A DNA stretch of 64,000 nucleotides from Chloroflexota bacterium (lineage in GTDB: Bacteria; Chloroflexota; Anaerolineae; Aggregatilineales; Phototrophicaceae): NCBI GenBank assembly GCA_028873975.1, contig JAPPMO010000096.1, positions 51,410 to 115,409 on the forward strand. The letters are read 5' to 3'. Each line of letters begins with the position of its first letter. Within the stretch, counting starts at the first letter, position 1. The notes beneath the pieces are model-generated. The model saw only the letters and a program-made list of their open reading frames with translations, had not been told where the DNA came from and ran no database searches. Below, one piece after another: positions 53,457 to 61,324 of this stretch. Position numbers and translations under genes: made by a program.

Positions 53457-53729
53457 TTATGAGACGCCGAAGCGTTTGGCATTGCGTTCCCGCGCTTTGG
53501 CGATTTCCGCCGCGCGGTCGCGGGGCGGGGCGCTCGTTTGCAAGCCGTTCAGCAGCGCCGCGGTCGCGGACGCGATCTCGGCGACTGCGCGTTCAAAAGC
53601 CGCTTTGTTGACGGCCGCGGGCTTGCGGAAGCCGCTGACCTTGCGCACATATTGCCGGGCGGCGGCTTCGATATCGTCGACCGTGCTGGGCGGATCGTAA
53701 TTGTAGAGCGTTCTTATGTTGCGACACAT
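53457..53729 (-). CDS. DUF2277 family protein
   Basis: A 90-residue protein with the family's hallmark MCRNIRTLYNYDPPST and AAARQYVRKVSGFRKP. The C-terminal half is helical (AFERAVAEIASATAALL, then a charged PPRDRAAEIAKARERNAKR). DUF2277 proteins are small, conserved and of unknown function, often found near DNA or RNA metabolism genes. It lies in the same orientation as the dehydrogenase but 69 bases away. Confidence 0.95.
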   Translation of the reverse strand: MCRNIRTLYNYDPPSTVDDIEAAARQYVRKVSGFRKPAAVNKAAFERAVAEIASATAALLNGLQTSAPPRDRAAEIAKARERNAKRFGVS

Positions 53730-53808
53730 TGTAGTTCCTCAAAACTTTGTCCACCGGCAGATATTCTAGCAGGTCCTGAAGGCTCAGTCGCGGTGGAGGG
53801 GTCCGTTC

Positions 53809-54067
53809 CAGGCCAATCGCATCAAATTATTTTTCAACACAGAGCGCGCAGAGCGCACAGAGTTACTTGGTGTTCAGACGACATTTTTTCTAAAATCCGA
53901 GACTAAGCATAAGAAAGAGTGATAAGCGAAACGTGATTTTTCACTCGAAAACACAGTTGAAATAAGACATTTTATGTTTTTCTCTGTGCCCTCTGTGTTC
54001 TCTGTAGTTAATATTCAGTTTAGATTCCCACCATTTCAGCCGCTATCATTTTGAAGCGATTGCCCTG
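53809..54067 (-). mobile_element. MITE-like element, copy B (259 bp), inverted
   Basis: Terminal inverted repeats are CAGGCCAATCGC (53809-53820) and GCGATTGCCCTG (54056-54067). The element is flanked by an exact 9-base direct repeat GGTCCGTTC (53800-53808, 54068-54076). Its interior matches copy A closely in inverse orientation. The right end supplies the last codons and the stop of the metallophosphoesterase gene. The rest of the 316-base gap between DUF2277 and that gene holds nothing else that I can support. Confidence 0.92.
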
Positions 54068-54933
54068 GGTCCGTTCAGGTTGCGATATGCGGGGGGCATA
54101 TACTCGCCGACGTCGTCCAAGTCAAGAAAGGCGCGCAGAAGTTCGAAATCGTCCGGACGATCAGCAAAATGCTTTAATTTCCAAAGGACAAAGGGATGCA
54201 CTTGAAGACGGGCGCTGCGGAATTCTTCGATTACCAGACGCGCTGTCACGCCGCCGCGTTCGACAAAGTTCTGCCGCTCAAATTCACGGTAGAGCGGATC
54301 GTAGTCGAAAGGAACGCGGCGATGCGCGGCCAGCTCCCAGCCCTTTGCATGACCATCGAGGATCATGTAGCTGGCGCTGAATTTGCCATCAAGCGGGACG
54401 CCGACGGAACCAGGATTAAAGATCTGCCAGCGGCCGACCTGCCGTTCCATTGGGATGTGGCTATGCGCGCAGATGACCGTGCCTTCCCGGATGCCGCGCA
54501 GCCAGTCCGCGACTTTGTCCTTAGCTGAATTGGGGAAGATCGCCTGCCAGGGATTGTCGGGCAAGCCATGGAACACGCGCAAGGGCGGCGCGTCCATAAA
54601 GCGCAGGGAGAGCGAATCGGGCAGGCAGCTAATCGCATTGAGCCAGTCGCCGCCCAGTTGCTCGCGCAGAATCGGCGGCAAGCTGAAACGCGCCCAGTGA
54701 TCCGGCGCGCGAGTGGTATTGTAATCCAGCGCGTAAAAGGCGTTGTTGCCGCGGATGAGCGCCCAGCGCCGCCGAAAGATCAGCTCCAGCACTTGGCGCG
54801 AGAAGGGTCCCCAATTGACGCTGTCGCCAGCCACGACGACCTGGTCTACATTGAATTGGCGCATGTCGTCGATGACAGCATGCAGAGCGGGCAGGTTGCC
54901 ATGAATATCGGCGAGGGCCGCGAGTCGGGTCAT
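54046..54933 (-). CDS. Metallophosphoesterase (calcineurin-like), C-terminus rewritten by MITE
   Basis: A 295-residue calcineurin-like phosphoesterase. All metal motifs are visible: ALADIHGN (Asp9, His11), VVAGDSVNWG, IRGNNAFYA, FHGLPDNP and CAHSHIPMER. The family hydrolyses phosphate mono- or diesters with a dinuclear metal centre. The last codons (N-G-P-R-A-I-A-S-K) and the stop come from inserted copy B. Removing the element and one direct repeat gives N-G-P-L-H-R-D and a stop at 53784-53786. The core is intact, so activity is probably unaffected. Confidence 0.9.
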   Translation of the reverse strand: MTRLAALADIHGNLPALHAVIDDMRQFNVDQVVVAGDSVNWGPFSRQVLELIFRRRWALIRGNNAFYALDYNTTRAPDHWARFSLPPILREQLGGDWLNAISCLPDSLSLRFMDAPPLRVFHGLPDNPWQAIFPNSAKDKVADWLRGIREGTVICAHSHIPMERQVGRWQIFNPGSVGVPLDGKFSASYMILDGHAKGWELAAHRRVPFDYDPLYREFERQNFVERGGVTARLVIEEFRSARLQVHPFVLWKLKHFADRPDDFELLRAFLDLDDVGEYMPPAYRNLNGPRAIASK

Positions 54934-54986
54934 ATCAATCTCTCCTTTGGTCGAGAATGATACAAGCTCGCTTTATCTTTTCATCA

Positions 54987-55976
54987 CTAGGCTTGGTAAC
55001 CGTGGGGATGGCGGCGATGCCAGTTCCAGGCTGTTTGGATGATCGTCTCGAGGTTGTTGTATTGCGTTTCCCAACCGAGTTCGCGCCCGATTTTGTCGCT
55101 ATCGGCGACCAGCACGGGCAGATCGCCGGCGCGGCGCGGCGCTTCGTTCACGGGGATGGCCTGTCCGGTAACCTGTCGCGCGCTCTCGATGACCTCGCGC
55201 ACGGAATAACCGCTGCCGCTGCCCAGGTTATAGACCGTACTGGCGCCGTCTTCCAAAGCCTCCAGCGCCAGAATATGCGCTCGCGCCAGATCAAGCACGT
55301 GTACGTAGTCGCGGACGCAGGTGCCGTCGGGCGTATCGTAATCGGTCCCGTAAATATCAATGGCGTCGCGCTGCCCCAGCGCCACTTGCAGCACCAGCGG
55401 TATAAGATGCGATTCCGGATCGTGCGCCTCGCCGATATGTCCGTCGGGATGGGCGCCGCAGGCGTTAAAATAGCGCAGGCAACAGTATTTGATGCCGTAA
55501 AGCCGGTCCATCCAGGCTAGCAGCCGCTCGGCTATATACTTCGTTTCGCCGTAGACGCTGCCGGGGACAAGCGCTTCCTGCTCGCCAATGGGGATGCGCG
55601 CGGGATTGTCAAAGAGATTGGCGGTCGACGAGAGGATGAAGCGCTTGACCTGGCGCAGGCTGGCGCACTCCAATACATTGACGATGGTGTAGAGGTTGTC
55701 GCGCAAGTACATGAAGGGTTTCTTCATGCTTTCGCTGACCAGGATTTGCGAGGCAAAATGCAGGATCCCCTCAAACTGATGGGCGGCGAAAACTGCTTGC
55801 AGCGCCTCGAGATCGTGAAGGTCGCCCCGGACCAACTTGGCATCCGGGTGAACAGCCTGCCGGTTGCCTGTGCTCAGGTTGTCGTAGACCACGACGTCGT
55901 AGCCCATTTCGATCAACATCTGGACGACGTGGCTGCCAATATAACCGGCTCCGCCGGTCACCAAGACTTGCACCAT
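54987..55976 (-). CDS. galE: UDP-glucose 4-epimerase
   Basis: A 329-residue short-chain dehydrogenase-type NAD-dependent epimerase close to the 338 residues of GalE. Seen are [20 protein letters not shown], the [11 protein letters not shown] loop, the catalytic [12 protein letters not shown] (Tyr-x-x-x-Lys), [36 protein letters not shown], and [14 protein letters not shown]. It converts UDP-glucose and UDP-galactose, feeding surface polymer synthesis. Start at 55976. It is on the same strand as the metallophosphoesterase but 54 bases separate them. Confidence 0.96.
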   Translation of the reverse strand: MVQVLVTGGAGYIGSHVVQMLIEMGYDVVVYDNLSTGNRQAVHPDAKLVRGDLHDLEALQAVFAAHQFEGILHFASQILVSESMKKPFMYLRDNLYTIVNVLECASLRQVKRFILSSTANLFDNPARIPIGEQEALVPGSVYGETKYIAERLLAWMDRLYGIKYCCLRYFNACGAHPDGHIGEAHDPESHLIPLVLQVALGQRDAIDIYGTDYDTPDGTCVRDYVHVLDLARAHILALEALEDGASTVYNLGSGSGYSVREVIESARQVTGQAIPVNEAPRRAGDLPVLVADSDKIGRELGWETQYNNLETIIQTAWNWHRRHPHGYQA

Positions 55977-56139
55977 GCTTTGCCTTCCTGCTGAGGTGCA
56001 ATAGCCGCTATTATAGCGGCTCGGCGCCCGCAAACAAAACCGCGCCGCGGCAACGGGCAGCGCGCTGCATTGACAAGCGCCGCCGCTACAGGTCTAATCG
56101 TGATCGCGACGTCTTTGCGGCTGGATACGTAAGGCAGTT

Positions 56140-56283
56140 ATGGGCGACAAGCGGTCGGGTTGGAGCAAAGCCGAGAAAGCGGACTTGATCAGGCTGTTGC
56201 GGATGGCGCTGATTCTATTGCTGGCGATTGCGGTTGCCGGCACCATAGCCGCGCTGCTGAGTTCCTCCGCGAGCCTGTCTTGA
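56140..56283 (+). CDS. Small single-span membrane protein, 47 aa
   Basis: A 48-codon frame with AAGG shortly before its ATG. A charged N-terminus (MGDKRSGWSKAEKADLIRLL) is followed by one hydrophobic helix (LILLLAIAVAGTIAALL) and a Ser-rich end. It precedes the pseudouridine synthase gene by 35 bases and may share its transcript. No family recognised. Confidence 0.55.
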   Translation: MGDKRSGWSKAEKADLIRLLRMALILLLAIAVAGTIAALLSSSASLS

Positions 56284-56318
56284 AGCGGACGCGCCGAGAA
56301 TCGAAGTAAAGAACTCAC

Positions 56319-57254
56319 ATGGGTGAAGATCAGGGCGAGCGAAAATTCCACCTGATTACGGAGACAAGCAAACAGCGACTTGACCTCTTTGTGCTGGAGC
56401 GTCTGGAAGGCTTGTCGCGCGCGCAGGCGCAAAAGCTAATCCGCGCCGGGCGCGTGCTGGTGAATGGCAAGGTCGAGAAAGCGGGCTTCCGTTTCAAAGG
56501 CGGCGAGCGCGTTGAGATCGCTATGCCCCTTGGCGAAGAGGTTTCAGTCGAGCCTGAAGACATTGAGCTGGAGATCGTCTACGAAGATGACGATCTGGCG
56601 GTGATCAACAAAGCGGCCGGCATGGTTGTGCATCCTGGCGCGGGCAACAGGGGCGGCACCCTGGTCAATGCGCTGCTGGCGCGCTATCCGGAGCTGGCTG
56701 AGATGATGGACGATCCTGAGACGGGGGAGCGTCTGGGCATCGTCCATCGCCTCGACCGCGGCACCAGCGGTTTGCTGGTGGCCGCGCGCAAGAAAACCAG
56801 CTTGCTGGCGCTGATGCGGCAATTCCAGGAACGCAGCGTGGACAAGCGCTACCTGGCGCTGTTGGAGAAGCGGCCAGAAAGCGACAAGGGACTGGTGGAT
56901 GCGCCCATCGCCCGCCATCCGCGACAGCGAAAGCGCATGACGGTAAGGCGGGATGGCAGGTCGGCGCAGACCGAATTCAGGGTGCTGGATGATGATTTTC
57001 AGGGCGACCGGGCGTTGGTGGAGCTGCGGTTATTGACCGGGCGGACGCATCAGATCCGCGCGCACATGGCTTTCATCGGCTGTCCCGTGGTGGGGGACGC
57101 GGTATACGGCTATCGCAAGCAGCGTGTGAAGTTGAAGCGGCAGTTTTTGCACGCCAGCGAACTGGCATTTGATCATCCGGCGAGCGGGGAGCGGATGCGC
57201 TTTGAGAGCGAGCTGCCGGTGGGCTTGAGGAATGTGATGGCGAAGTTGCGTTGA
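56319..57254 (+). CDS. rluD: RluD-type 23S rRNA pseudouridine synthase
   Basis: A 311-residue RluA-family enzyme: an N-terminal S4 RNA-binding domain (about 17-75, RLDLFVLERLEGLSRAQAQK) and the catalytic domain with the conserved Asp in HRLDRGTSGLLVAARKK, the KRYLALLEKRP segment, LLTGRTHQIRAHM and GDAVYGYRKQ. S4 plus RluA architecture fits RluD, which modifies helix 69 of 23S rRNA; RluC/RluA specificity cannot be excluded. Alone in its orientation with the small membrane protein. Confidence 0.93.
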   Translation: MGEDQGERKFHLITETSKQRLDLFVLERLEGLSRAQAQKLIRAGRVLVNGKVEKAGFRFKGGERVEIAMPLGEEVSVEPEDIELEIVYEDDDLAVINKAAGMVVHPGAGNRGGTLVNALLARYPELAEMMDDPETGERLGIVHRLDRGTSGLLVAARKKTSLLALMRQFQERSVDKRYLALLEKRPESDKGLVDAPIARHPRQRKRMTVRRDGRSAQTEFRVLDDDFQGDRALVELRLLTGRTHQIRAHMAFIGCPVVGDAVYGYRKQRVKLKRQFLHASELAFDHPASGERMRFESELPVGLRNVMAKLR

Positions 57255-57261
57255 TTTTGCT

Positions 57262-57282
57262 ACAGAGGCGCAGAGGGCGCAG
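57262..57282 (+). repeat. 21-bp inverted repeat, left arm
   Basis: ACAGAGGCGCAGAGGGCGCA plus G, exactly inverted at 58521-58541. The two arms enclose the HsdR-N-like gene. The units are of the CACAGAG type that also occurs inside the MITE. Confidence 0.85.
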
Positions 57283-57289
57283 AGAAAAT

Positions 57290-58285
57290 CTACGTGTACT
57301 TAGCAGCGAGATGCTGACGCAGGTCACCCCCACTCTGGACATCTTCGTAGATGACCTTAATGGGCTGATTCTCTCCAGTAATAGGATGATTGAATTGCCA
57401 GAATAGCCAAGCGGACTTCCCCGTTTTTCTTTGTGGACTGACAATATGAAGGGCATTTAGCGTGGCACGGGTGCAACTCATGCGATTGCCCTGAAACCTG
57501 ATGTACACAGGTTTCTTATGCCAGTTCATGACTTCATCGACCAACAGCGTCGCCTCAAATTCATGTCCTCTGTGTGTTGCAAATACAGGCACTTCTATGA
57601 CGCCATCGTGACTGATCGGACCATTGTCCTCGTTTGGGGTTTCTTGGTTTACAAATTCATCAATCGCCCGCTTGACCAGCGGACGATACTCGTCAATGAC
57701 AGTCTTCAATACCGCGCCAGCATGCACTTGCTTGGCAAAATGCTTGACGAATTCGTTAGATGGATGATTGAGTTCCCGCTCCACAAGACCAAACAGCTTG
57801 AAATCGCGGACTGATTTCTCAGCGTCAAATCGCGTCTTGGTAAAGCCTGCTAATACGTCAACCTTTTGCTTGTCGAGATTTAACAGGTCAATCTCCAGAA
57901 ACGGCTCCTTGTCCATGAGGCCGGACTTCTTCATGTCGGCAAAGAAACGATATGCGATTCCATTGGTGAGAATACCAACGTGTGCTTCGGCCGCATTAAA
58001 ATACTGAAATAGTTGCTTCCAGTGTTTGCTATTCAGCGCTTCGCTTGCTTTTTTCGCTTCCAATACCATGATTGGCTTGCCTTCTTGCAGGATAGCGAAG
58101 TCGGCGGCATCGCCCAAGATGGCGTATTGTTCACGAATTTCATCAGGATTATGCGTATCGTAGCCAAGTTTTTGCAAGAACGGCTTAACGGAGACCTGTG
58201 CTGTAGTGGCCTCGCTGCTGTTCATCTTATCTCTATGTTGATTCACATCCTCGGCAAGCTTGTTCAAGGCGTCAAAAAAGCTCAT
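57290..58285 (-). CDS. Orphan HsdR N-terminal-like nuclease-domain protein
   Basis: A 331-residue protein with an N-terminal restriction-type domain (about 20-180): SSEATTAQVSVKPFLQKLGY, AADFAILQEGKPIMVLEAKK (the Asp...Glu-x-Lys of a PD-(D/E)xK nuclease), then QLFQYFNAAEAHVGILTNG and RFFADMKKSGLMDKEPFLEI. The helicase motor and specificity subunits of a type I system are not encoded nearby. The C-terminal part (about 225-331) is unassigned beta-rich sequence. Such orphans occur beside defence islands or as prophage cargo. It is bounded by inverted repeats at 57262 and 58521. Confidence 0.85.
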   Translation of the reverse strand: MSFFDALNKLAEDVNQHRDKMNSSEATTAQVSVKPFLQKLGYDTHNPDEIREQYAILGDAADFAILQEGKPIMVLEAKKASEALNSKHWKQLFQYFNAAEAHVGILTNGIAYRFFADMKKSGLMDKEPFLEIDLLNLDKQKVDVLAGFTKTRFDAEKSVRDFKLFGLVERELNHPSNEFVKHFAKQVHAGAVLKTVIDEYRPLVKRAIDEFVNQETPNEDNGPISHDGVIEVPVFATHRGHEFEATLLVDEVMNWHKKPVYIRFQGNRMSCTRATLNALHIVSPQRKTGKSAWLFWQFNHPITGENQPIKVIYEDVQSGGDLRQHLAAKYT

Positions 58286-58520
58286 CGTCTCTTATCCCCA
58301 AAAATGCTACGAATATGATTAGTATCTTAACATATCGCAACACCCTTAACAAAACCCTCTGCGCCCGGTAGCGTATCCTTTTCGGTTGAAACAGGAAATC
58401 TTAAACACCGAGGATACCGAGAATTGTTTGCGAAATAGACGTTTTCTTTGTGTCCTTCGTGTCTTTGTGGTGAAACTATATTTGGCTGATTTGAGCATCA
58501 AGCGAAAGGGATGCACTACC

Positions 58521-58541
58521 CTGCGCCCTCTGCGCCTCTGT
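58521..58541 (-). repeat. 21-bp inverted repeat, right arm
   Basis: The exact inverse of 57262-57282. Together the arms bracket the orphan nuclease gene and its upstream repeats, a span of about 1.28 kb. Confidence 0.85.
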
Positions 58542-58561
58542 GGCGAATTATTGAACTATGC

Positions 58562-58567
58562 TATACT
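58562..58567 (+). promoter_or_regulatory. -10 box TATACT before the anSME-type gene
   Basis: TATACT ends seven bases before the ATG at 58575, with no ribosome-binding site between. This geometry fits a leaderless transcript like that proposed for holB. Confidence 0.4.
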
Positions 58568-58574
58568 CCCTGCC

Positions 58575-59873
58575 ATGCAAACCGCCACCTACCAACCCAC
58601 AGCCTTCCACCTGATGACCAAGCCGCGAGGCGCCATCTGCAACCTCGATTGCAAGTACTGCTACTTCCTCTCCAAAGAGAGGCTGTATCCGGGCAGCGAC
58701 TTCCGCATGTCGGACAACCTGCTCGAGGAATACATCCGCCAGTACATCGAGGCTCAGCAAGTGGATGACATCAATTTCGCCTGGCAAGGCGGCGAACCGA
58801 CCCTGATGGGCGTCGAATTCTTCCGAGGGGCGGTCCGCTATCAGCAGAAACACAAGCGTCCCGGCATGCGTATCACGAACGCGCTGCAGACCAATGCCGT
58901 GACCCTCGACGACGAATGGTGCCAGTTCTTCGCCGAAAATGATTTCTTGCTCGGCGTCAGCCTCGATGGACCGGCCGACCTGCACGATTTCTACCGGGTC
59001 GACAAAGGCGGCAAGCCCACCTTCCACCGCGTCATGGCGGGCATCGAATTGCTGCAAAAGCATGGCGCCGAATACAATATCTTGACCACCGCGCACGCCG
59101 CCAACGAAGGCCAGGGCGAGCGCGTTTACAAATTCTTGCGCGACGAAGTCGGCGCCAGGTTCATGCAGTTCATCCCCATCGTCGAGCGCGACAACGAGAC
59201 TGGCTATCAAGAAGGCGACCGGGTCACGGAGCGCTCGATCAGCGCCGCCGGCTACGGCCAGTTCCTGATCGACATGTACGAGGAATGGGTGCGGCGGGAT
59301 GTCGGGCGCGTCTTCGTGCAGATCTTCGATATCGCGCTGGCGGCCTGGACGGGTGCGCCGCCCGGCTTGTGCATCTTCGACGAGACCTGTGGGCTGGCGC
59401 TGGCGATGGAGCATAATGGCGATGTTTATTCCTGCGATCACTATGTCGAGCCGGACTACAAGCTGGGCAATATCATGGATATCCCGCTCCAAGAAATCGT
59501 GGTGATGGACGAGCAGCGCGACTTCGGTTTGGCCAAGCGCGATACCTTGCCGCAGTATTGCCTCGACTGCGAGGTCAAGTTCGTCTGCAACGGCGGCTGC
59601 CCCAAGAATCGTTTCATCAACACCCCCGACGGCGAAAGCGGCTTGAACTACCTCTGCGCCGGCTATCGCGCCTTTTTCAATCACGTCGGTCCCACGATGA
59701 GCTTCATGGCGCGCGAGTTGACGCAGCGGCGCCCGCCGGCCAATGTCATGATGATGATGGCGCGGCACGATGCCGAGATGGGGGCGGCTTTCGCCAAAGC
59801 CGGGCGCAACGATCCTTGTCCTTGCGGCAGCGGGCTGAAGTTCAAGCGCTGCCATGGCCGGCGGCGAAAGTAG
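58575..59873 (+). CDS. Anaerobic sulfatase maturase (anSME-type radical SAM), SEC-C tail
   Basis: A 432-residue radical-SAM enzyme. The cluster motif CNLDCKYC puts Cys22, Cys26 and Cys29 on the catalytic 4Fe-4S centre, and the SPASM region has CGLALAMEHNGDVYSCDHYV, then CLDCEVKFVCNGGCPKNRF for two auxiliary clusters. FAWQGGEPTLMG is the usual GGEP motif. The C-terminus carries a SEC-C motif ([17 protein letters not shown]). It would convert the active-site Cys of sulfatases, such as that at 47139, to formylglycine. The start at ATG 58575 excludes 63 untranslatable-looking upstream codons. Confidence 0.96.
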   Translation: MQTATYQPTAFHLMTKPRGAICNLDCKYCYFLSKERLYPGSDFRMSDNLLEEYIRQYIEAQQVDDINFAWQGGEPTLMGVEFFRGAVRYQQKHKRPGMRITNALQTNAVTLDDEWCQFFAENDFLLGVSLDGPADLHDFYRVDKGGKPTFHRVMAGIELLQKHGAEYNILTTAHAANEGQGERVYKFLRDEVGARFMQFIPIVERDNETGYQEGDRVTERSISAAGYGQFLIDMYEEWVRRDVGRVFVQIFDIALAAWTGAPPGLCIFDETCGLALAMEHNGDVYSCDHYVEPDYKLGNIMDIPLQEIVVMDEQRDFGLAKRDTLPQYCLDCEVKFVCNGGCPKNRFINTPDGESGLNYLCAGYRAFFNHVGPTMSFMARELTQRRPPANVMMMMARHDAEMGAAFAKAGRNDPCPCGSGLKFKRCHGRRRK

Positions 59874-60021
59874 CTGCCGACGATGAGGAACATAATCAGT
59901 TACAATGAAGAAGTCCTAGCGAGGGTGGAATGGACATGGAAGAGCCGACAAAGGAACTGCAAGTACCAGCCTCGATTTATGAGCGGGCTGAAGCCATCGC
60001 TGGCGATAGCGGTCGTTCGGC
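59800..60021 (+). repeat. Duplicated 222-bp segment, copy 1
   Basis: Covers the SEC-C-coding end of the maturase gene, the short spacer and the first 31 codons of the small gene at 59930. Copy 2 at 60781-61002 is identical except for one base (59851 G, 60832 A). The offset is 981 bases, the period of the module. Confidence 0.96.
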
Positions 60022-60340
60022 GGAAACTTTAATGTTGGACGCGCTGTCGCTTCATTTTTGCGAACTGTCGGCAATGGGGTCGGAGCCGGAGGCGCTGCAG
60101 ACACTGGCAGACGAGCAACTCTGGGCGCTGGTGCATCGGCGGCTCACGCCGAAACAAGACGCTCGCCTGCGCGACTTGCTTGATCTTGGCAATCAGGGAC
60201 GGATTCACAGCCAGGATGAGGGCGAATTGGCGCAGTTGGCAGCAATGGTGGATCAGCAGATGGTGCTGCGATCGAAGGCGCTTGTCCTTTTGCAGCGGCG
60301 GGGGCATGATATCGACCAGTACTTTGAATCCGCGGTATAG
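59930..60340 (+). CDS. Small partner protein of HNH nuclease, copy 1 (136 aa)
   Basis: A 136-residue helical protein with a LQVPASIYERAEAIAGDSGR segment that recalls the start of ribbon-helix-helix or CopG-like proteins, then charged helices ending LLQRRGHDIDQYFESAV. No defined family recognised. It precedes the HNH gene by three bases, so the two are surely co-translated. The second copy at 60911 has the same first 32 residues and a diverged rest. An antitoxin, or a nuclease-targeting partner, is a hypothesis. Confidence 0.75.
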   Translation: MDMEEPTKELQVPASIYERAEAIAGDSGRSAETLMLDALSLHFCELSAMGSEPEALQTLADEQLWALVHRRLTPKQDARLRDLLDLGNQGRIHSQDEGELAQLAAMVDQQMVLRSKALVLLQRRGHDIDQYFESAV

Positions 60341-60343
60341 CGG

Positions 60344-60769
60344 ATGGCGCGCGTAACCGATGACATCCGTCAGCAGGTCTACGAGCGCGCCAGGAGACAG
60401 TGCGAGTATTGTCAGACACAGAAAAAGCTCGTCGTAACTATGCAGATCGACCATATTATTCCGCTGGCGGCCGACGGCGCAACAGCGCTGGACAATCTCT
60501 GTCTATCATGTGTGAGCTGCAATAGCAACAAGCGCGACTTTCAGTTTGGGATTGACCCGGCCACCGGCTTGGATGCGCGTCTCTTTCATCCGCGTACGCA
60601 GCGCTGGGCGACCCACTTTCGCTGGAGCGACGATGGCCTGCGCATTATTGGCTTAACCGCGACCGGGCGGGCGACGGTTAACCGGCTGAGAATGAACGGT
60701 ACGGCAATGGTCGAATCGCGCGGCGAATGGGTTGCGATGGGTAAACATCCGCCAATTCATGGAAGCTGA
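60344..60769 (+). CDS. HNH endonuclease, copy 1 (141 aa)
   Basis: A compact HNH nuclease: N-terminal basic helix ([18 protein letters not shown], first Cys pair), the catalytic [20 protein letters not shown], second Cys pair [12 protein letters not shown]. The C-terminal beta part ([19 protein letters not shown], ending PPIHGS) is shared with the second copy. The His in the DHI segment and the four Cys support a metal-dependent DNA nuclease. Start at 60344 is three bases after the partner's stop. Target unknown. Confidence 0.9.
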   Translation: MARVTDDIRQQVYERARRQCEYCQTQKKLVVTMQIDHIIPLAADGATALDNLCLSCVSCNSNKRDFQFGIDPATGLDARLFHPRTQRWATHFRWSDDGLRIIGLTATGRATVNRLRMNGTAMVESRGEWVAMGKHPPIHGS

Positions 60770-60780
60770 TGTTGCGCTTG

Positions 60781-61002
60781 CCGGGCGCAACGATCCTTGT
60801 CCTTGCGGCAGCGGGCTGAAGTTCAAGCGCTACCATGGCCGGCGGCGAAAGTAGCTGCCGACGATGAGGAACATAATCAGTTACAATGAAGAAGTCCTAG
60901 CGAGGGTGGAATGGACATGGAAGAGCCGACAAAGGAACTGCAAGTACCAGCCTCGATTTATGAGCGGGCTGAAGCCATCGCTGGCGATAGCGGTCGTTCG
61001 GC
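60781..61002 (+). repeat. Duplicated 222-bp segment, copy 2
   Basis: A second copy of 59800-60021 with one mismatch. Here the SEC-C-coding part is a gene fragment without an upstream enzyme, which shows that the copy moved out of the maturase gene region by duplication. A third, shorter match follows at 61754-61797. Confidence 0.96.
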
Positions 61003-61321
61003 AGAGTCTGTAATCGTGGATGGTCTGTCTCTGCTGTTTGGAGAGTTGACTGATATGGAGCTAGAGCCGGAGGCGCTGAAAGATTTTGCCGACGAGCAAT
61101 TATTAGCTGTCGTGCATCAGCGCTTGGCTTGGCCGCACGACACGCGCCTGCGCGAACTTATGCAGCTTGGGCAATTGGGACAGGTCACTGAGGAAGAGAT
61201 CGTCGAAATGGAGGACTTGGTCGCCAAGTTTGATCGTCAGGTGCTGCTGCGCTCAGAGGCTTTGCTGCAGTTGAAAAGGCGCGGGCACGATATCGCCAAA
61301 CTGCTCAAACCCGGGGCATAG
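60911..61321 (+). CDS. Small partner protein of HNH nuclease, copy 2 (136 aa)
   Basis: The same length as copy 1 and identical over residues 1-32, but roughly half-identical afterwards (ESVIVDGLSLLFGELTDMEL; end LKRRGHDIAKLLKPGA). The abrupt change from identical to diverged fits recombination between an older duplicate and a recent one rather than simple drift. Three bases separate its stop from the second HNH frame. Confidence 0.75.
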   Translation: MDMEEPTKELQVPASIYERAEAIAGDSGRSAESVIVDGLSLLFGELTDMELEPEALKDFADEQLLAVVHQRLAWPHDTRLRELMQLGQLGQVTEEEIVEMEDLVAKFDRQVLLRSEALLQLKRRGHDIAKLLKPGA

Positions 61322-61324
61322 CGC

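Larger units (their letters stand above)
58286..58574. other. Repeat-rich intergenic region before the sulfatase maturase
   Basis: About 290 bases without a gene. It contains CACAGAG/CACCGAG-type arrays in both orientations (about 58404-58420 and 58441-58472), the right arm of the flanking inverted repeat (58521-58541) and the -10 box at 58562. An upstream extension of the maturase frame across this DNA is not supported. Confidence 0.65.

Noticed and set aside
58548-59855. Long open frame (435 codons) on the minus strand
   Set aside because: It is antisense to the radical-SAM maturase, with its Cys motifs intact in the plus frame.
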